Shown: positions 1 to 13,001 of the stretch, piece by piece | How positions within the stretch are numbered: the stretch's first letter is position 1 | Layout of the letters: every line of letters begins with the position of its first letter | NCBI GenBank assembly: GCA_027257055.1 | Contig: JAPVLO010000073.1 | Span: 1,736,001 to 1,800,000 of the forward strand | From: Cephalopachus bancanus | Lineage: Eukaryota > Chordata > Mammalia > Primates > Tarsiidae | Length of the DNA: 64,000 bases | Direction: 5' to 3' | Translations under genes and position numbers: made by a program | Notes under the pieces: model-generated | Seen by the model: the letters and a program-made list of their open reading frames with translations, nothing else | Databases searched by the model: none | What the model was told of the DNA's origin: nothing

Positions 1-30
1 GCCCTAGGAAAGGCAAAGTCAACACATAGG

Positions 31-36
31 TTTATT
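31..36 (-). promoter_or_regulatory. Poly(A) signal AATAAA for ST7 (distal)
   Basis: A second minus-strand AATAAA, 56 nt beyond the first. Cleavage would fall at about the left edge of the window, so it cannot be fully judged. Confidence 0.5.
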
Positions 37-86
37 TGGGTTGGAAAATACAGGAAGGCACAACTGATTGCTGCAATACACAAAAG

Positions 87-92
87 TTTATT
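87..92 (-). promoter_or_regulatory. Poly(A) signal AATAAA for ST7 (proximal)
   Basis: AATAAA on the minus strand (TTTATT on plus), about 220 nt after the stop codon. Its distance and position make it the likely main signal. Confidence 0.6.
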
Positions 93-312
93 TTTTACTT
101 TTTTCTTTTCTGAAGGCAAAAATAAAATAGAACTGAACATCAATGAATTTTGTACAACAAAAAACAGCTTTTAATATGGAACAGTCCATGAACAGTTTAA
201 AATCTCGGAATGGCTTCCCTTTTCAGTCATGCTTTCTTGCGGTCCACGAGGAGTTGGCACAGAGGAGACGGTGGCAGCCGCTGGGTGAGGCGACTGGAGC
301 ACGGGGCTTCTC

Positions 313-408
313 TCAGATCCGCGTCAGCTGGTGCCACAGGCTGGATGGCAGGATGCTCTCCACCTTCTCCATGACAAAGTTTAAGGGTGCAAACAAAGTG
401 CTGAGGAA
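313..408 (-). CDS. ST7: ST7 terminal coding exon (31 residues plus stop)
   Basis: A cttccttgcag acceptor lies directly upstream of 408. The exon reads [31 protein letters not shown], then TGA at 313-315. This is one of the known ST7 C-termini. A second C-terminus known in human (beginning MIDIF) was looked for between 409 and 7897 by eye and not found; it could lie left of base 1. The open frame on the opposite strand over 143-607 is only the antisense of this exon. Confidence 0.95.
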   Translation of the reverse strand, partial: FLSTLFAPLNFVMEKVESILPSSLWHQLTRI

Positions 409-3400
409 CTGCAAGGAAGCCAGAGAGACACTCATGTCAGACCTTGCTCCGGACTTTGAAACGAGCCTCTGCAACCCATGCTGGCACCTGAAGTCTCCAC
501 ATGATGGAGTCTCAGAGGGCTTTCACTCCACTTCTGTGTTTACAGGAGGCAGGGGCTGGTGGTCAAGCCGGCATTCCAGCACTGTTAGGGCGAGAAGGGT
601 CTGCTGACAGTGCCCTCACTCCTGGCAGCGGGCCACAGCCCTGAGGTCTTTCTGCTAGTCTTTGAGAGCTGCTGGCTGCCCAGACAGATGACTAGTGTCA
701 TCAGTCATGAATGACAGATGGGTGACAAATGGGCAGAAGAGTTAAAAAGGGTGATGACTTGGGACAGCTGCTTGTCTAGCGGGGTGCAGAACTCACTTTA
801 CATGGAAAAAGCAATTTTAAAAAGTCAGGCTGGTTGTGTGTGAACTGCTCTGGGACCTCGATGCCTCCCAAACACCTGGGCAGCCCAAGCTCCTTTCTGA
901 AATGTGCCTAGCAGCGGCACGGAGCCGGGAAATTTCGGTGGCAGACTAGCTATTCATGGAGCACAGGCCCCTGTTGCAGAGGACCGCTCTGGGTGGACCT
1001 TAGATCCTTTTATTTGGTGACTAATTCCTTTCTGTTTTTCATGTAGAGAATAATGGTTGGCAGCTGTGCCTTTTAAGAAAGTCAAGTGCTTCGCCTGAGA
1101 CTCATGGAACAGAATCTCAAATCTATTCTGATTATGTCCATGTCCTGATCATTGCCCATCGCACACAGCACCATTTACACCACCAAGAATTTCCCACACA
1201 AGTGTGGTGCAGGGTGTAACACATTTGCAGAGGTGAGCATGGTTCTGAGGTCAGACAGGTTTAGCAGACAGTACATTTAATGAAGTTAAAGCAAGCTCCT
1301 CTACTGGTCATATGTTCTGTGGATTGTGGGTCTCCAAGAAGAGCCATGGTTGGAAAGTTTCCCAAATTCACTGACCTCAGAATCCTTCCTTCTTTCCCTT
1401 TTGTTTTAAAAGACCAGTAGAGCATACCCTGGGAAGGCTTGTAACACATTATGGCCAGATCATCAAGCATGAGATTTGTATAATGGAAACTGAAGACAAT
1501 ATAAGATTTGGAATCCTTCTCCAATTTGTGTTTTATATCAATTAAATATATTTACTCAGTAAGGCATATAAGTGCTAGGGGAGATATAAAGGAATCTAGG
1601 ACAAAACCAAAGTCTCACTGTCAGGAAACTCAAAGACCAGCGGGAGAGGGAGCACTAAGATCTGGATAGAGCAAAGAAATAACCAGATAGGTCATGACAG
1701 AAACCAGGAGAAAAGCCCAAACAAGGCACCAGGAAGATTCAGAAAAGGGAGAGAATCTATTCTGCGGAAAGGAGCAGGAAAAGTTTTGAAAAATGCGGTG
1801 GGTGAAACAGACTCCAGTGGATGGCTGGACTAGCGAAAGATGGAGATGGGATAAGGCTGGTAAGAAGTATGGCAAGGTGGGCCCTCCATGCTCTCGAACA
1901 GCTGGACCAGGAATGGGAAGGCAATAGGCATAAGAAGCGAATATAAGCAGTTCCATTTAGTTAAGTTATAAGTAGCTTCAAAAGTGGCTAGAAGGACACT
2001 GGGGAGGGCCTTGTGGGACAGGCTGGATTTGCAGCTCAGAAACAGGCAGTCACATGAGTACTTGAGCAAAGAGGAGATGGTTCTTTCCTCAAGTGGGCGC
2101 TACACATATGGCAATTTCCCATAACCTTCTGAAACTGTCCTTTGTTAAGTGCACAGAACCACTTGGGGTGCTCACCCTACAGCATGGATAGCCAACCCTT
2201 TTCGGTTTAGAGTGGACCGAGTGTACCCAGGAATGCAGCTAGAAGGCACCGTGGGAGACACTGGGTCCAGAAATGATCATTACGGCCCAAGCTGTCTCTG
2301 AAAACATTAAAATCCTGGTTATGAGAGGATAATATGAAGCAAGTTTACTGATTGAATTAATCCAAAATGATAACATTATGAAATTAAAAATATATACAAT
2401 TATATATGCACATGTAGGCATAATTATATGTGTATGTATCTCTGTGCATGTATATACACACATGCACACACACATATAATCAGAGACCACAAGGCTCTGT
2501 AACCACAGCACGTGCCCATAATGCTCCACCCCATAAAGAGAAGCTGAGTGCTAATGTGGTTGGGATAAACTGGAAACTCTGGTAGGTGCTGGAAATGGGC
2601 TCCATAAACAAGATGATATTGCTGATGAAGTTATCATATCCTAAATACTAGGCCTGAAACAGATTTAGAACTGCTGGAGCTGTGACTGAGTGGGGGAGGA
2701 ATGGCTGGATGTTATCATGAGTCTGTCCAATTAGGCAAAAGGCACTTCTCAACGTCTGTGCTCTGGGTGACTCCAGACACTAAAACGTGGGGACATCAGG
2801 GAGCCTCTGCTTGCAGAGTGAATGGAGATGAGGTCAAAAAGACGGCTCAACATAAAGGCCTTTTTTGCTTGTTTGCTTTGTTTTGGGCACTGACCTGACT
2901 TGGATAAAAAGCACAAAAGCGAGGCCTCTGAAAATCGAGAGAGCCTCACACTGTCTAATGTCCACACGTGTCCCTTCTTCCCACACTGCACAGTGAGGTA
3001 CAGTCGTCCTTTGTTTCCTGGATTACACATGCCCTTCTTAACAAGCTTCTTCAAGAGAACCAAGCTCCAGTGTCTCCAGGGTAGGAAATGATTTACTTCT
3101 CTCCCTCACATCTAGAATGTTCCATCCTTGGGAGAATTCAGAAAGACTCCCCTGAGCTTTTTTCCAGAGACACCAACTTAGTCTCATAGAGCCCTAGATG
3201 AGATGTGCTCCCTTCATTACTAAGCCATCTTTCTCCTCTGCCTCCCCACATCCTCCTCCCCACCCCACACCCACAAGGAAGAAGTAGACTTGAAGTGAGG
3301 CACCTGGAGCCGCTAAGCCCTTTCACTTAGTAACCAGATAAAGGCCAGGGACTTTCATCAGGAGGTATGAAAGACAATGTCTGGAGGAGCATGCCTTGCT

Positions 3401-6400
3401 TGGGATGCTCAGCTGTATTTCTCTATGCATTTGAAAAGTAGTCAATGCTTTCTGGTTGGAGCAACAAGCAATGCATCAAGAGAAACTGCAGTTTCACTTC
3501 CAGACTTGTGGGGAGATTTATTGCCTAAAAGTTAAGTCTGAATGAGCAACACCAGGCAATCCTGGAACAGTTCATCTATCTCAGTGTCTAAAACTTCTGT
3601 CCAGAGGGCAGAGACACACGGTCAAATCTTTAACTAAAATGACCCATGATTCAATCAGTGGTGAGAAAAATCAACTGAACTAATAAAAAAGAGAGAGTGA
3701 CACTTCAGTCTCCTGATCCTCCTCTTCCTGAACTGCCATCACTTGGAAGGTCACGTCTCATAGCAGGCTTCATTAACATTCAAAACGCCTCTGCTTATCT
3801 GAGCAAGTTCCAGGTGCTCAGTTGCAATCAGACAACTGGCATTTCACTGTAATCAATATCAGACTTCACAGAGGTCGGGGCCTATAAGTGAAGAAGAGTC
3901 AGGAGTCGGGGGTTGGTGGGGAGAGACCAGAAGAGGAAAGGCAGAGCCCTTGAAAGCAAAGGGGTCAGAATGCTGACCTTCCCACCTTCTGTGAGGAGCT
4001 GGGATTGGAATGATCACTTATTTATATGCGCAAGCTTATCTTGGTAACCAAACATTCTAGGAAGAGTTGGTCCTATGTAGCTGAGGCAGATTAGATTAGT
4101 GGGGGAAAGCCAGTGGAAGCCTCTCCTTTCACCATCCGCCAGTGGCTCACACTTCCCGGTGGGCTTCCCTACTGGGCTGCCTGTCAATGTGTAAACACAC
4201 TGGAAAGTTCCCAAGCTGCGCAGCCTTGGGGGTGCCCATGCAATCTTCCTGCATCTACTAGAAGTCATTATCCCAGGGACTTTATCTCGGAGAGGGCTGA
4301 GAAAATCACTTTCACAAGCTGCAAATGGTTGCAGGCAGCCCCTAGGGCAGCTGTGATAACCTGCCAGTGCTGGTAGGGGCTTTGGGAGGGGCCTGATGAG
4401 GTGACCAGGGTTAAGATGTGGGGAAGATGCTGGGGGCAGGGTGGGGAGGAGGGGGACGGGGCTTGTCTCACTCAGGCCATCCATCTTCCTTCTCTACGAA
4501 GTCCCTCCAGACGTTTTGGAAACCGCCAGACCTTAATGAAGGGCAGGATGAATGTGATTCTCCAGACAGAGGCTGAAAAGCAAACGTATCTCAGCTACGT
4601 TTGAAACTGATGGGTAGCTGACCAAGCTACCACACCTTGGTAGAGTACAAAGTAGAAGGAACCTAAAGGCAGACTTATCTTTTATCCAATCATTTGATCC
4701 TAGCTGCAAAACCAAAGCTCTGCAAACATTAATGAGGAGCGTGGTCTTCTGCTACCCTCCGAAATGAACCCCCCCTCCTCATGCTCCAGACGGACAGCCT
4801 GAAGCCTGCCCTAGAGAGCGCCCAGTCACATCTGGTCACTGTCGTCCGCACTCCCAGTCCCCTTGCTGGCTCAAGTCGTCTCAGGCCATTAGTCATTTCA
4901 TTCAATACAGTGGTTTTCAGCTTTGGTTGTGCATTCGAGTCACCAGGGGAGCGTCTGACAACTCAGTTGCCCATGCTGACCCCAGACCAACTATGTTGGG
5001 GGGCGGGGGCAGTGGCAAGGTGGGAGGATGAGGGGAAGGTGTTAAGGAGGGCAGGTATCAGTCATTTTTAAGCTTCTTCGATGATGCCAAGGTGCAGCCA
5101 GGCCGAACCCACTGATTCCCGAAAAGTTTTCTCCTGAACACTCTGGCAGGACACCTTGTGGCTGCACATGGCTGCTCGAAGGTTCAGCTTTCTTGAGACC
5201 AGTGTCCTTGGAAGGAAACATGGTCCTCAACTCCATCCTCAGAATCTGATGGTGTCTCCGTTAAAAATACAGATTCCTAAGATTTGGAGTTTCTGGTGAT
5301 GTGGCCAGGTGATTACACATCATACTAGAGGCTGGAATTTCTGTACTGATCCAAAATTCCCACTAAGTGCTATTAGTTAGTTTAATGCAGAATACTAGAC
5401 CAATGACATGCTTTAACAAATATGCTCTAAAAAATATTTAAGGGAGAATATGGTTTTATGAAAGGGGGTATAGTAATTGTCTAATGTTGTAAATACATTA
5501 TTTTAAATTTTACCAAGTTACACTCTACTCAAAGTTTTGGCAACAACTTTTACTCAGAAGCTGGCTAGAGAGTTAAAGAACATAATGATTAGTGTAGGAC
5601 CCTAAACTAAGGAACATGGCAATCTGGGGGGTACTGGGTTTAGAAATCAAATCCTGTACAAACTACTTAAGGAAATCTAAGATAGTGCATCTGGAGGAAA
5701 GAGAAGGTAGTTGGTTAGAGGTTAAAGCCGTCCATGAATAAATGAGCTGTCCCAAGTATTTTCAAAAGGAAGCAGGCCTCTCTGGCATACTCTCAGAGTC
5801 TGGAATAGTAAACACAAGTGGAAATGGAAGGGAGGCAGAGCTTAGCAGTGGTAAGGAGGAGTCCTGAGTGATCCCATAGTGAAATGGGCTTTTGGTACCT
5901 GGGTGAGTTCCCCATTGCTAGAAGTGTTTGAGATGAGTCTAGGTGACCTTGCTTCAGGGTTACTGTTACAGGCAATGTGCTGAAGGTCCCTTTCAACTCT
6001 AAGAGGTTATTATTATAAGCATAAAAGAAGAGAAGAAGTGCTAAGCCGCATCTGATTTTTACATTGATTCCTTCTGCAGAGACCACTACTATTGATGTAT
6101 TTAATAATCACTGACTGAAAACCCACTATGTGCAAGGCACTATACAAAGCTTTGGGGATACAGAGATGAGGAAGACACAGTCCTGCTCTTAAGGCGCTCA
6201 CATTCTAAGTATGAACAGATGAGTTTTCTGCAATTATAATCCAGACAATAAACATGATAAAATATGTATTCATGGAATACGGTGGGAACACAGAACTAAC
6301 TTATCTCACGAGAAAATTAAAGCTGAGTAACAGAGAATGAAGAAGCATTAGTCGAGAGGATAAGTGAGGTGGTGATGGTGAACGGCAATCCATGCACAGC

Positions 6401-9400
6401 AAACAGCAAGTGCAAAGGGACTGGGTATGCAAGAGCCTGGAGCACTCAGGAATGGCGAGAGATTCGCGATGGCTGAAGAGCAGTGTCTGTGCAAGAGCTG
6501 GGAGAGATGAGGCTGAAGAGGCAAGTGAGGGCCAGACCACAAGGGGCCTTGAATGCCATGCTAAACAACTGGGATGGCCCCAAGGCGGGCGGGGAAACCA
6601 CAGGAGAAATTCCAGCAGGGAGGTGACACGCTCAGATGTGCAATTTCAAAAAGTAGTTCTTGTGTCAGTATGAAAGAAGGCCTGGTGGAGAATAAGACTG
6701 GAGGCTGGGAGATCAGTGAAGACTACTTCAGGCAAGAAGTCACAGGGACCTTACTAACATGCTGTGGGGGAGGGGAGGGGAGAGAGGTGAGTCACACTTC
6801 CTCTCTGAAGGCCTTGGAGGTTAGAGCTGATGGAGGCTGGGACAGCTGGGTGTAGGACTGAGAGAGGGAAGAGTGAGGGAGGGCTGCAGTTCCTGGCTTG
6901 AGTAGCAGGGGATGGCAGGACCCTCACAGGAGAAGAAGCACTTTGGTGACAGGGAAGGAGGAGGATGAATTCAGTTTTGGAAATGCCGAGATGGAGGTGC
7001 TAGCGGGATTTCCAGCTAATCTTAAACGCACATGAACATGCTTTCACAATTCCAGTCCCTGAACTTTGCAGAGCAGAAAATGTCAATCCTCTGGAAAGGG
7101 ACTGAATCAACCCAGCCAAGTTAGAAGCCATCCTTTCTGAGGCCACTGGCCTGGAATCTGAACGGAGTCCCTGGGGAACAATGGATACTCTCTCCCTTGT
7201 TCCTTCTGTTTGAAACGCATGTGTGGCAAAATCAGTCGACTTATCCTCACTGCCTGTGTAGGCAGAAACGGCCAGTTTTCAACAAAGAAACAATGGTTCT
7301 TGGCTGTCAATGCATATGGCTTTTCTTGTTAAAGTTCCTCTCCACAACCCCTTTCAAGACTCTTAATGGATTTCCATATTTCTAAACATCATGTCAGTTT
7401 ATTTCTTAATACTACAAGCCTTTCACACCCTCTCTCAGTTCATTCCCTAAATAAGCCAAGGGTTTGTAGCCATTAAATAAGAATTACTTAAAGCATCTTT
7501 GGAAGTGTAAGTCGCATCCTTCATAAAGGAAAGAGGCACAATATCCAAAGACTAGAAATAATGTCATTCAATTTGTACAAAACAGAATCATTTCCCACAC
7601 ACTTTTCATTTGCTGGGATCCCCTAAATTATTTCATCTTTTTGTACCTCCTGCATTTTTAGAAACCGCTCAGAATGTGTTTTGTGAAATGAGACAAGGCA
7701 AGTTTTAACAATCTACATTTTCTCATCTGACCTTTAACCCTTTGATTCTGCTGGTGATCATAAAAGTAAACAGTGAGCAAGGAACTCCATAGACTTGTAT
7801 CTGTTTCTGCATGACAATCTCCCCTTTCTCTTCCACCCCTACCTCCCTTGGCATTCCCCACCCATTTCCTAAGACCTCCCTCTGGGCAAACACTCACAGC
7901 TTTTGCGAAGACCCCCATAAGTTCTGGGAACTGATGTGTCAGGAGGGCCAGCATGGCTGTGAAGGAACATAATCCAGCAGTAAAGAGAATAAAGAAAGGA
8001 AGCTCCTTCTTTGGGTAAACTGAGACTTCATGGAAAGCTGTGGAGAAGACCAAAAGGGAAACGTTAGGGCTGGAGTGAAATGCATCTTCAGGGAATGTCT
8101 ACAGGCTGGGACTGACTCTTCAGAGCTCTGGAGCAAGTAGGAAGCCTGTTGGAAATGAAAAAGGACATCTGACAAACCACAGCCAACATCTGACCCAGCC
8201 TTCACAGACCATCTTCTTCACCTAAGTCCCTGTCCAAGTTACAGCACTCTAGCTAGAGGCATGACAAGGCTAATTTGGGGATAGCACACATTTGCGGGCA
8301 GGGATAGGAGCACCATCTATTCCTAATATACAGTATCCCTTTCTCAAAAGCAAACACAACTTTACTCAAATTACAAAACACATGTTCATTGAACAAAACC
8401 TGGAAAATCCAAAATCAAGTACACTGAAAAAAAAATCCCTTGTCTACATTTTCACCTTCCTATATTTTACAAATTATTATAATGAGGCAATATTAATTTA
8501 TCTTGCATTTTTCTCTGGCACCCTCTAAGTATGTCAATGGAGGGTGTGCTCTGATAGGGGCGCTCAGCAAGGACCTCACATGCTGTCTATCCAACCTGCA
8601 AGGGGTGGAGATCAAGGCTGCTGGAGTTACCTGGCACAACTGTAGGAGACTCTTGAAGATAAATGTATTTCCAACATCACCAAAAAACAAGAACAAGCTG
8701 GTGCTCTTCAGAGTGCCTTTCTGAACTTTTACGCTTCAAATGTTGGGCTTGGGGAAAACCAAAAAGCTGAGGTACAAAAGTCAAGAGAATTGGCACCTTC
8801 CTTCTGTCATTATGTGGAGCCTGTGACTGTGTGGTTGCTGAGACTGGGCCTGCACAGAGGAGAAAGAGTCAACTGCCTGGAGCCTGGGGAGGCGGCCATG
8901 AAACTGCCTATGAGCAATATGGCCACTCTAACCACAAGGATCCTAAGGCTCCATTTTCCTCAGGGAACACAAGACTAGAAGGCCTTTCCTCTACGCATCA
9001 GCTCTTGTTACTCGGAGCCCTAAAGAGTAACCCAAGAGGCTCAGGGGAGGACACGGCTACCTGAGGCCAGGTAAGTCAGCCTGTGAGGATTCCACACAGG
9101 GTAGAAGAGCACTCAGAGCCTCATGTGGCAATAATTATGCTTTTAATGTGGAAATTATAGGTAGCATTTAAAACAACCTACCCTCGTCATATCCTCACGC
9201 TAAATACCCAACCCAAAAAAACACTTTGGCGGGAGATCAGACTTGGACCATTGCATTCAATTAAATAAATGTGAGCCACAATTTTCTATTTCAGGCTTAT
9301 AAAGATGATTCTATAAAGTTTCTTTTAAGAACTGTAATCTTATTCTAATAACTAATCTATCCCCATGGAAACTTAACTGGACTCGATTAAAACATCCCAA

Positions 9401-12400
9401 AACATTGTACTTTTCAGAAAACTGCCTTCCTTACCAGAAAACTGAAACTTTAACAAGGATCTCCCTGAAGGAGGAGTCAAAAGGTAAACCATGGGCCCAC
9501 AGCAGGGATTTCTGAAGTCAAATCTAGTGTCATGGGAGGCACCAGACCCTTTTTATAATAAAAGTTGAACAGTGAGGAACGCATCAGTGAGGCCTCCCAG
9601 TTCCCTAGGTGACAAATATCACATTGGGTCCGGCTGGCAAGAAAACACGTGAGGTACCTCCTGCTACCTCACTTTGATGACAGCAGTTCAGTTTTGCACC
9701 CAGATCCACCATGCTGGAGATTTATGACTGGCTCAGTAATGCTGGCATTTGGAAATTTACTACACATCCAGGGCTCCAAAGATACATTATTCCTCTGGAC
9801 AAAGTATTTACATGTTACAGCTATGAGACCCAGATACAACTGGGGCTGGTGAAAGGGAGGGGGTGGCAAGAGAAGAGAGAATAGCCAAAATTTGGAGCTT
9901 ATTATCTGAGGGAGGAAAAATATGTCCTAAGTCAGGGCCACATGAAGAGCCTGACATGATCCTTGTACACAGTATGATTTGATAATAACTATTTAGCTTG
10001 AATTGTCAAAACAATGTTGCATTACAGTAAACCAAAATAATATTTTCCACATGTGCAATGGGCCATTAGACTGCTGGCTTGTAAGGTTCTCGAGGGCAGG
10101 GTTTCTTTCTGTGTGCTCGATACAGTGCTGAGGCTGCACATGGGCTCTGCACATGTTACTCCAACTCACCACGTGCAAGACACGAGATGCTCATGGGAAA
10201 CCCCCCTGGTCAACAGCACTCTCCGCAGAGGGCATGCCACCTTGCCCCGACTCTACCTCCAGCTCTGGGGCCAGCATCCTGGTGCTGCCCTCCTGCCTGT
10301 GACTCATCTGCAGCTCCCACTCAAGTTGGCACTTCTTCAAACTCCAGTCTGTGCTGACCACATCTGACCAGCTGGAGAGCCCAGGAAGAACCCTCAGGAT
10401 GGACTGGCCCAGCCACTGTCGGCCCCAAACCAGGGGTCTCTGTACTCAGGCCAATCCATATACGAGGTTTCTTCATGTAAATTGCAGTTACTTGGCATCT
10501 TTCCTTTTGATGAATTTGGAGAGACTTGGAGGAACAGGAAGCCAAACCCACTCACATAATTCATTTCAATACATATGCTATCAAACAAGGACAGGGGCTG
10601 GGAGAAAGTAATAAAAAGACAAAGAACATCACAAACACTGATCATTCCCACCTCTTCCCATCCCCAGCTTTCGTCATACACCCTTCCTGGTTGAGGAGAG
10701 GTGACACTTACATGGAAGCAGCTCTCGGTCTGCTGTTTCTGTGCAGATTGGATAGGGATAAAATAGATGCCCCTTTTCCAAGGGATAAGGAATCATCCGA
10801 AAAGCTGAAAGGAGAGGCAATATGTTAGATATGTTCAACATGTTCAATATTTATCTGTAACTTCCCAGCTTCAAAAAGGGACTTGGAAGCATTTTTATAT
10901 CAAGGAATGCTTCTACAAAGGAGGTAAGACTTGCCCAACTAAATCACTCGCCAGATAAACTGTCACAGGTAAGTTATGATGTATTACTCGCACATTAATC
11001 TCACACTATATATTCTGGGCAAACTTCACAGAACTGGATAGAGATGCAGAGCAGTAGAGAATTCATCAGTATCAATGCCCAGGGTTAAATCAGCTACAAA
11101 ATATTATACAAATGTTATAGGCATGAATTCAATATAGTAAAACCAACGACAAAACTCAAATCTGAATGGAGATACTTCCCAAGAAGCAAATGTGGATTGG
11201 CTTTTTGGAGCTTGTATGGATGTACAAATATGAAAGGCATTCTACCATGTCTATTTAAAAAATACATTTACGTGGATTCGAATTCCAACCAAGATGGAGA
11301 AAAACACAAATCCAAAAATGCATGACTTGGGAGGTATTTCTAAACTTTATGAAACTTTTAAATCTTCAATATCATGTGGGAAAAATAGATCTAGGGAGAT
11401 TGATTATCTGGATTTTGAAAATGTTAGGCCACTTAAATTCTGCTTTTGTGGCATCAGATGACGTTAGGCCTCACGCTGAATTATGGCTTTCCAATCAATC
11501 CATCCTTTCCTATTAGCAAGCGTGTTACTCTCTCTGTGACAATGTCATCAGCATGTTAGTCTCACTGTTCCTATGAACAGTGCTCATGGAGGTAATTTTC
11601 CCCCAACAGATGTCCTTTAGCTGCAGCATGCTGCAGATAAAAAATATAAAAGTTATACCCTACACTGGGAATGTTAGATAACAATCCTTGCCTCCATGTG
11701 TGTCATGAGGGATGGTAGCAACAAGCAGCAATATTTGTAGCTTTAAACGATACATTTCAAGGAATCGTAGCTACATCCTCAGCTGTGTAATTACCAAAGC
11801 CTTCTGAAAATGCTGTCAATGTACATATTTATCTTTTGCATACTTATTTCAAACAGGAATCAGAAACAAAGAATGTTCTCCCTTACAAGAAATGACAAGG
11901 TTCCATTGTAACCAGCATCAGTGCACATATGGTATTTATTCTAGTGTCTGAATATTATTTAAAAGTAAAAACATTATGTATGTGATTCCAGCATTTGGAA
12001 TGCAGTCAATCTACACCACAGTGGTATCACTCTGAGGTTACAGCACATTGCCACAGAGAATATAAATCACTATAAATGTGGGATTAGAGCACAGCCAGTT
12101 TGCTGGCAGTTTGCTGAGGTAAAAATGTTATCAATTTTCCTCTCATAACAGAAACCTCTTAAACAGAGATTAAAACATTAAAAACACCCTAGACTTTAAC
12201 TCTGCTTAAAATGAAAGGCTCACCCTAGTTTAATCAGACCTTTTCTTTCACGCAAACAAAGATGACTTTTACCCGTTAGAACAAGCAAGAGAGAAGTTCC
12301 TTGCACAGGTTGTTAACACACAAAGATCATTCTAAGGAACCAACATCTCTCTCATTAGAAGTAGACTTTCCAGTCAACAGAAACCCCCCACAAAAACAAA

Positions 12401-12949
12401 AACAAACCTTGTAGTGCCTTTATAGGATACACTAAAATCTCTTCTGGGAAGCATTGCACTTAAATTTAAACTACAATATAGCAGGATTTTAATACTATTC
12501 CCCATATATGATGGCTGCTATGAAAGCATCCGAAAAATGTGGAAAAACCTACATGGGAAGTTTTTGGTTTTTTCTCAAAATCCAGATTCTTCATGTGCAA
12601 AGGCTGCTAGGCTGCTGGGCTGCTGTAATTAAGAATCTGTTCAGGTTCTTAGGATATAAATAAAACCTCAGTTTTCAAAGTGGCTATAAATTTGAATGCT
12701 AAATTTAATTCAAAATTGAAGTCAGTTTGTACTTCAGGGAGCAAGTTTTTAAATGAAACAGAGGAGTGACGGATCTAGTGTTCAGCCACAGAAATCTAAA
12801 GGTTGGTTGGTGTCTTTTCAGTCAAATGCTCCATGTTTTTGACTCTCGTATTTGGCATACATCAAGTGAGTCTTTCTTCTTCTTCTAATTGGTTCAGGTC
12901 TTTTTTGGACAAGGTGAAGACAATGACTATATTCAATTTAAAAAAAGAC

Positions 12950-13001
<52 letters not shown>

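Larger units (their letters stand above)
1..312 (-). other. ST7: ST7 3' untranslated region
   Basis: This is the sequence between the ST7 stop codon and the poly(A) signals. If the signal at 87-92 is used the UTR ends near 57-77 and is about 250 nt long. If the signal at 31-36 is used it runs to about the left edge. No start or splice signal contradicting this was seen. Confidence 0.75.
409..7897 (-). other. ST7 last intron, about 7.5 kb
   Basis: No exon was recognised. It holds an alternating purine-pyrimidine tract (2391-2480), a hAT-type element (4908-5114) with a probable diverged hAT piece after it (about 5250-5345), an old interspersed repeat of CR1/L2 age around 5640-6010, and a long old repeat (6075-7020). 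I see nothing recognisable in 409-2390, 2500-4900 and 7020-7890 apart from short degenerate stretches. Confidence 0.7.

Noticed and set aside
143..607. Plus-strand open frame of 154 codons
   Set aside because: It lies antisense to the ST7 terminal exon and UTR and has no family resemblance or own signals.
7658..8053. Minus-strand 131-codon frame as a stand-alone gene
   Set aside because: Its middle is the ST7 exon 7898-8037; the rest is intron read through a strong acceptor and donor.
12952..12999. CRISPR-like spacing of repeats
   Set aside because: A plain dinucleotide microsatellite; CRISPR arrays do not occur in this type of genome.
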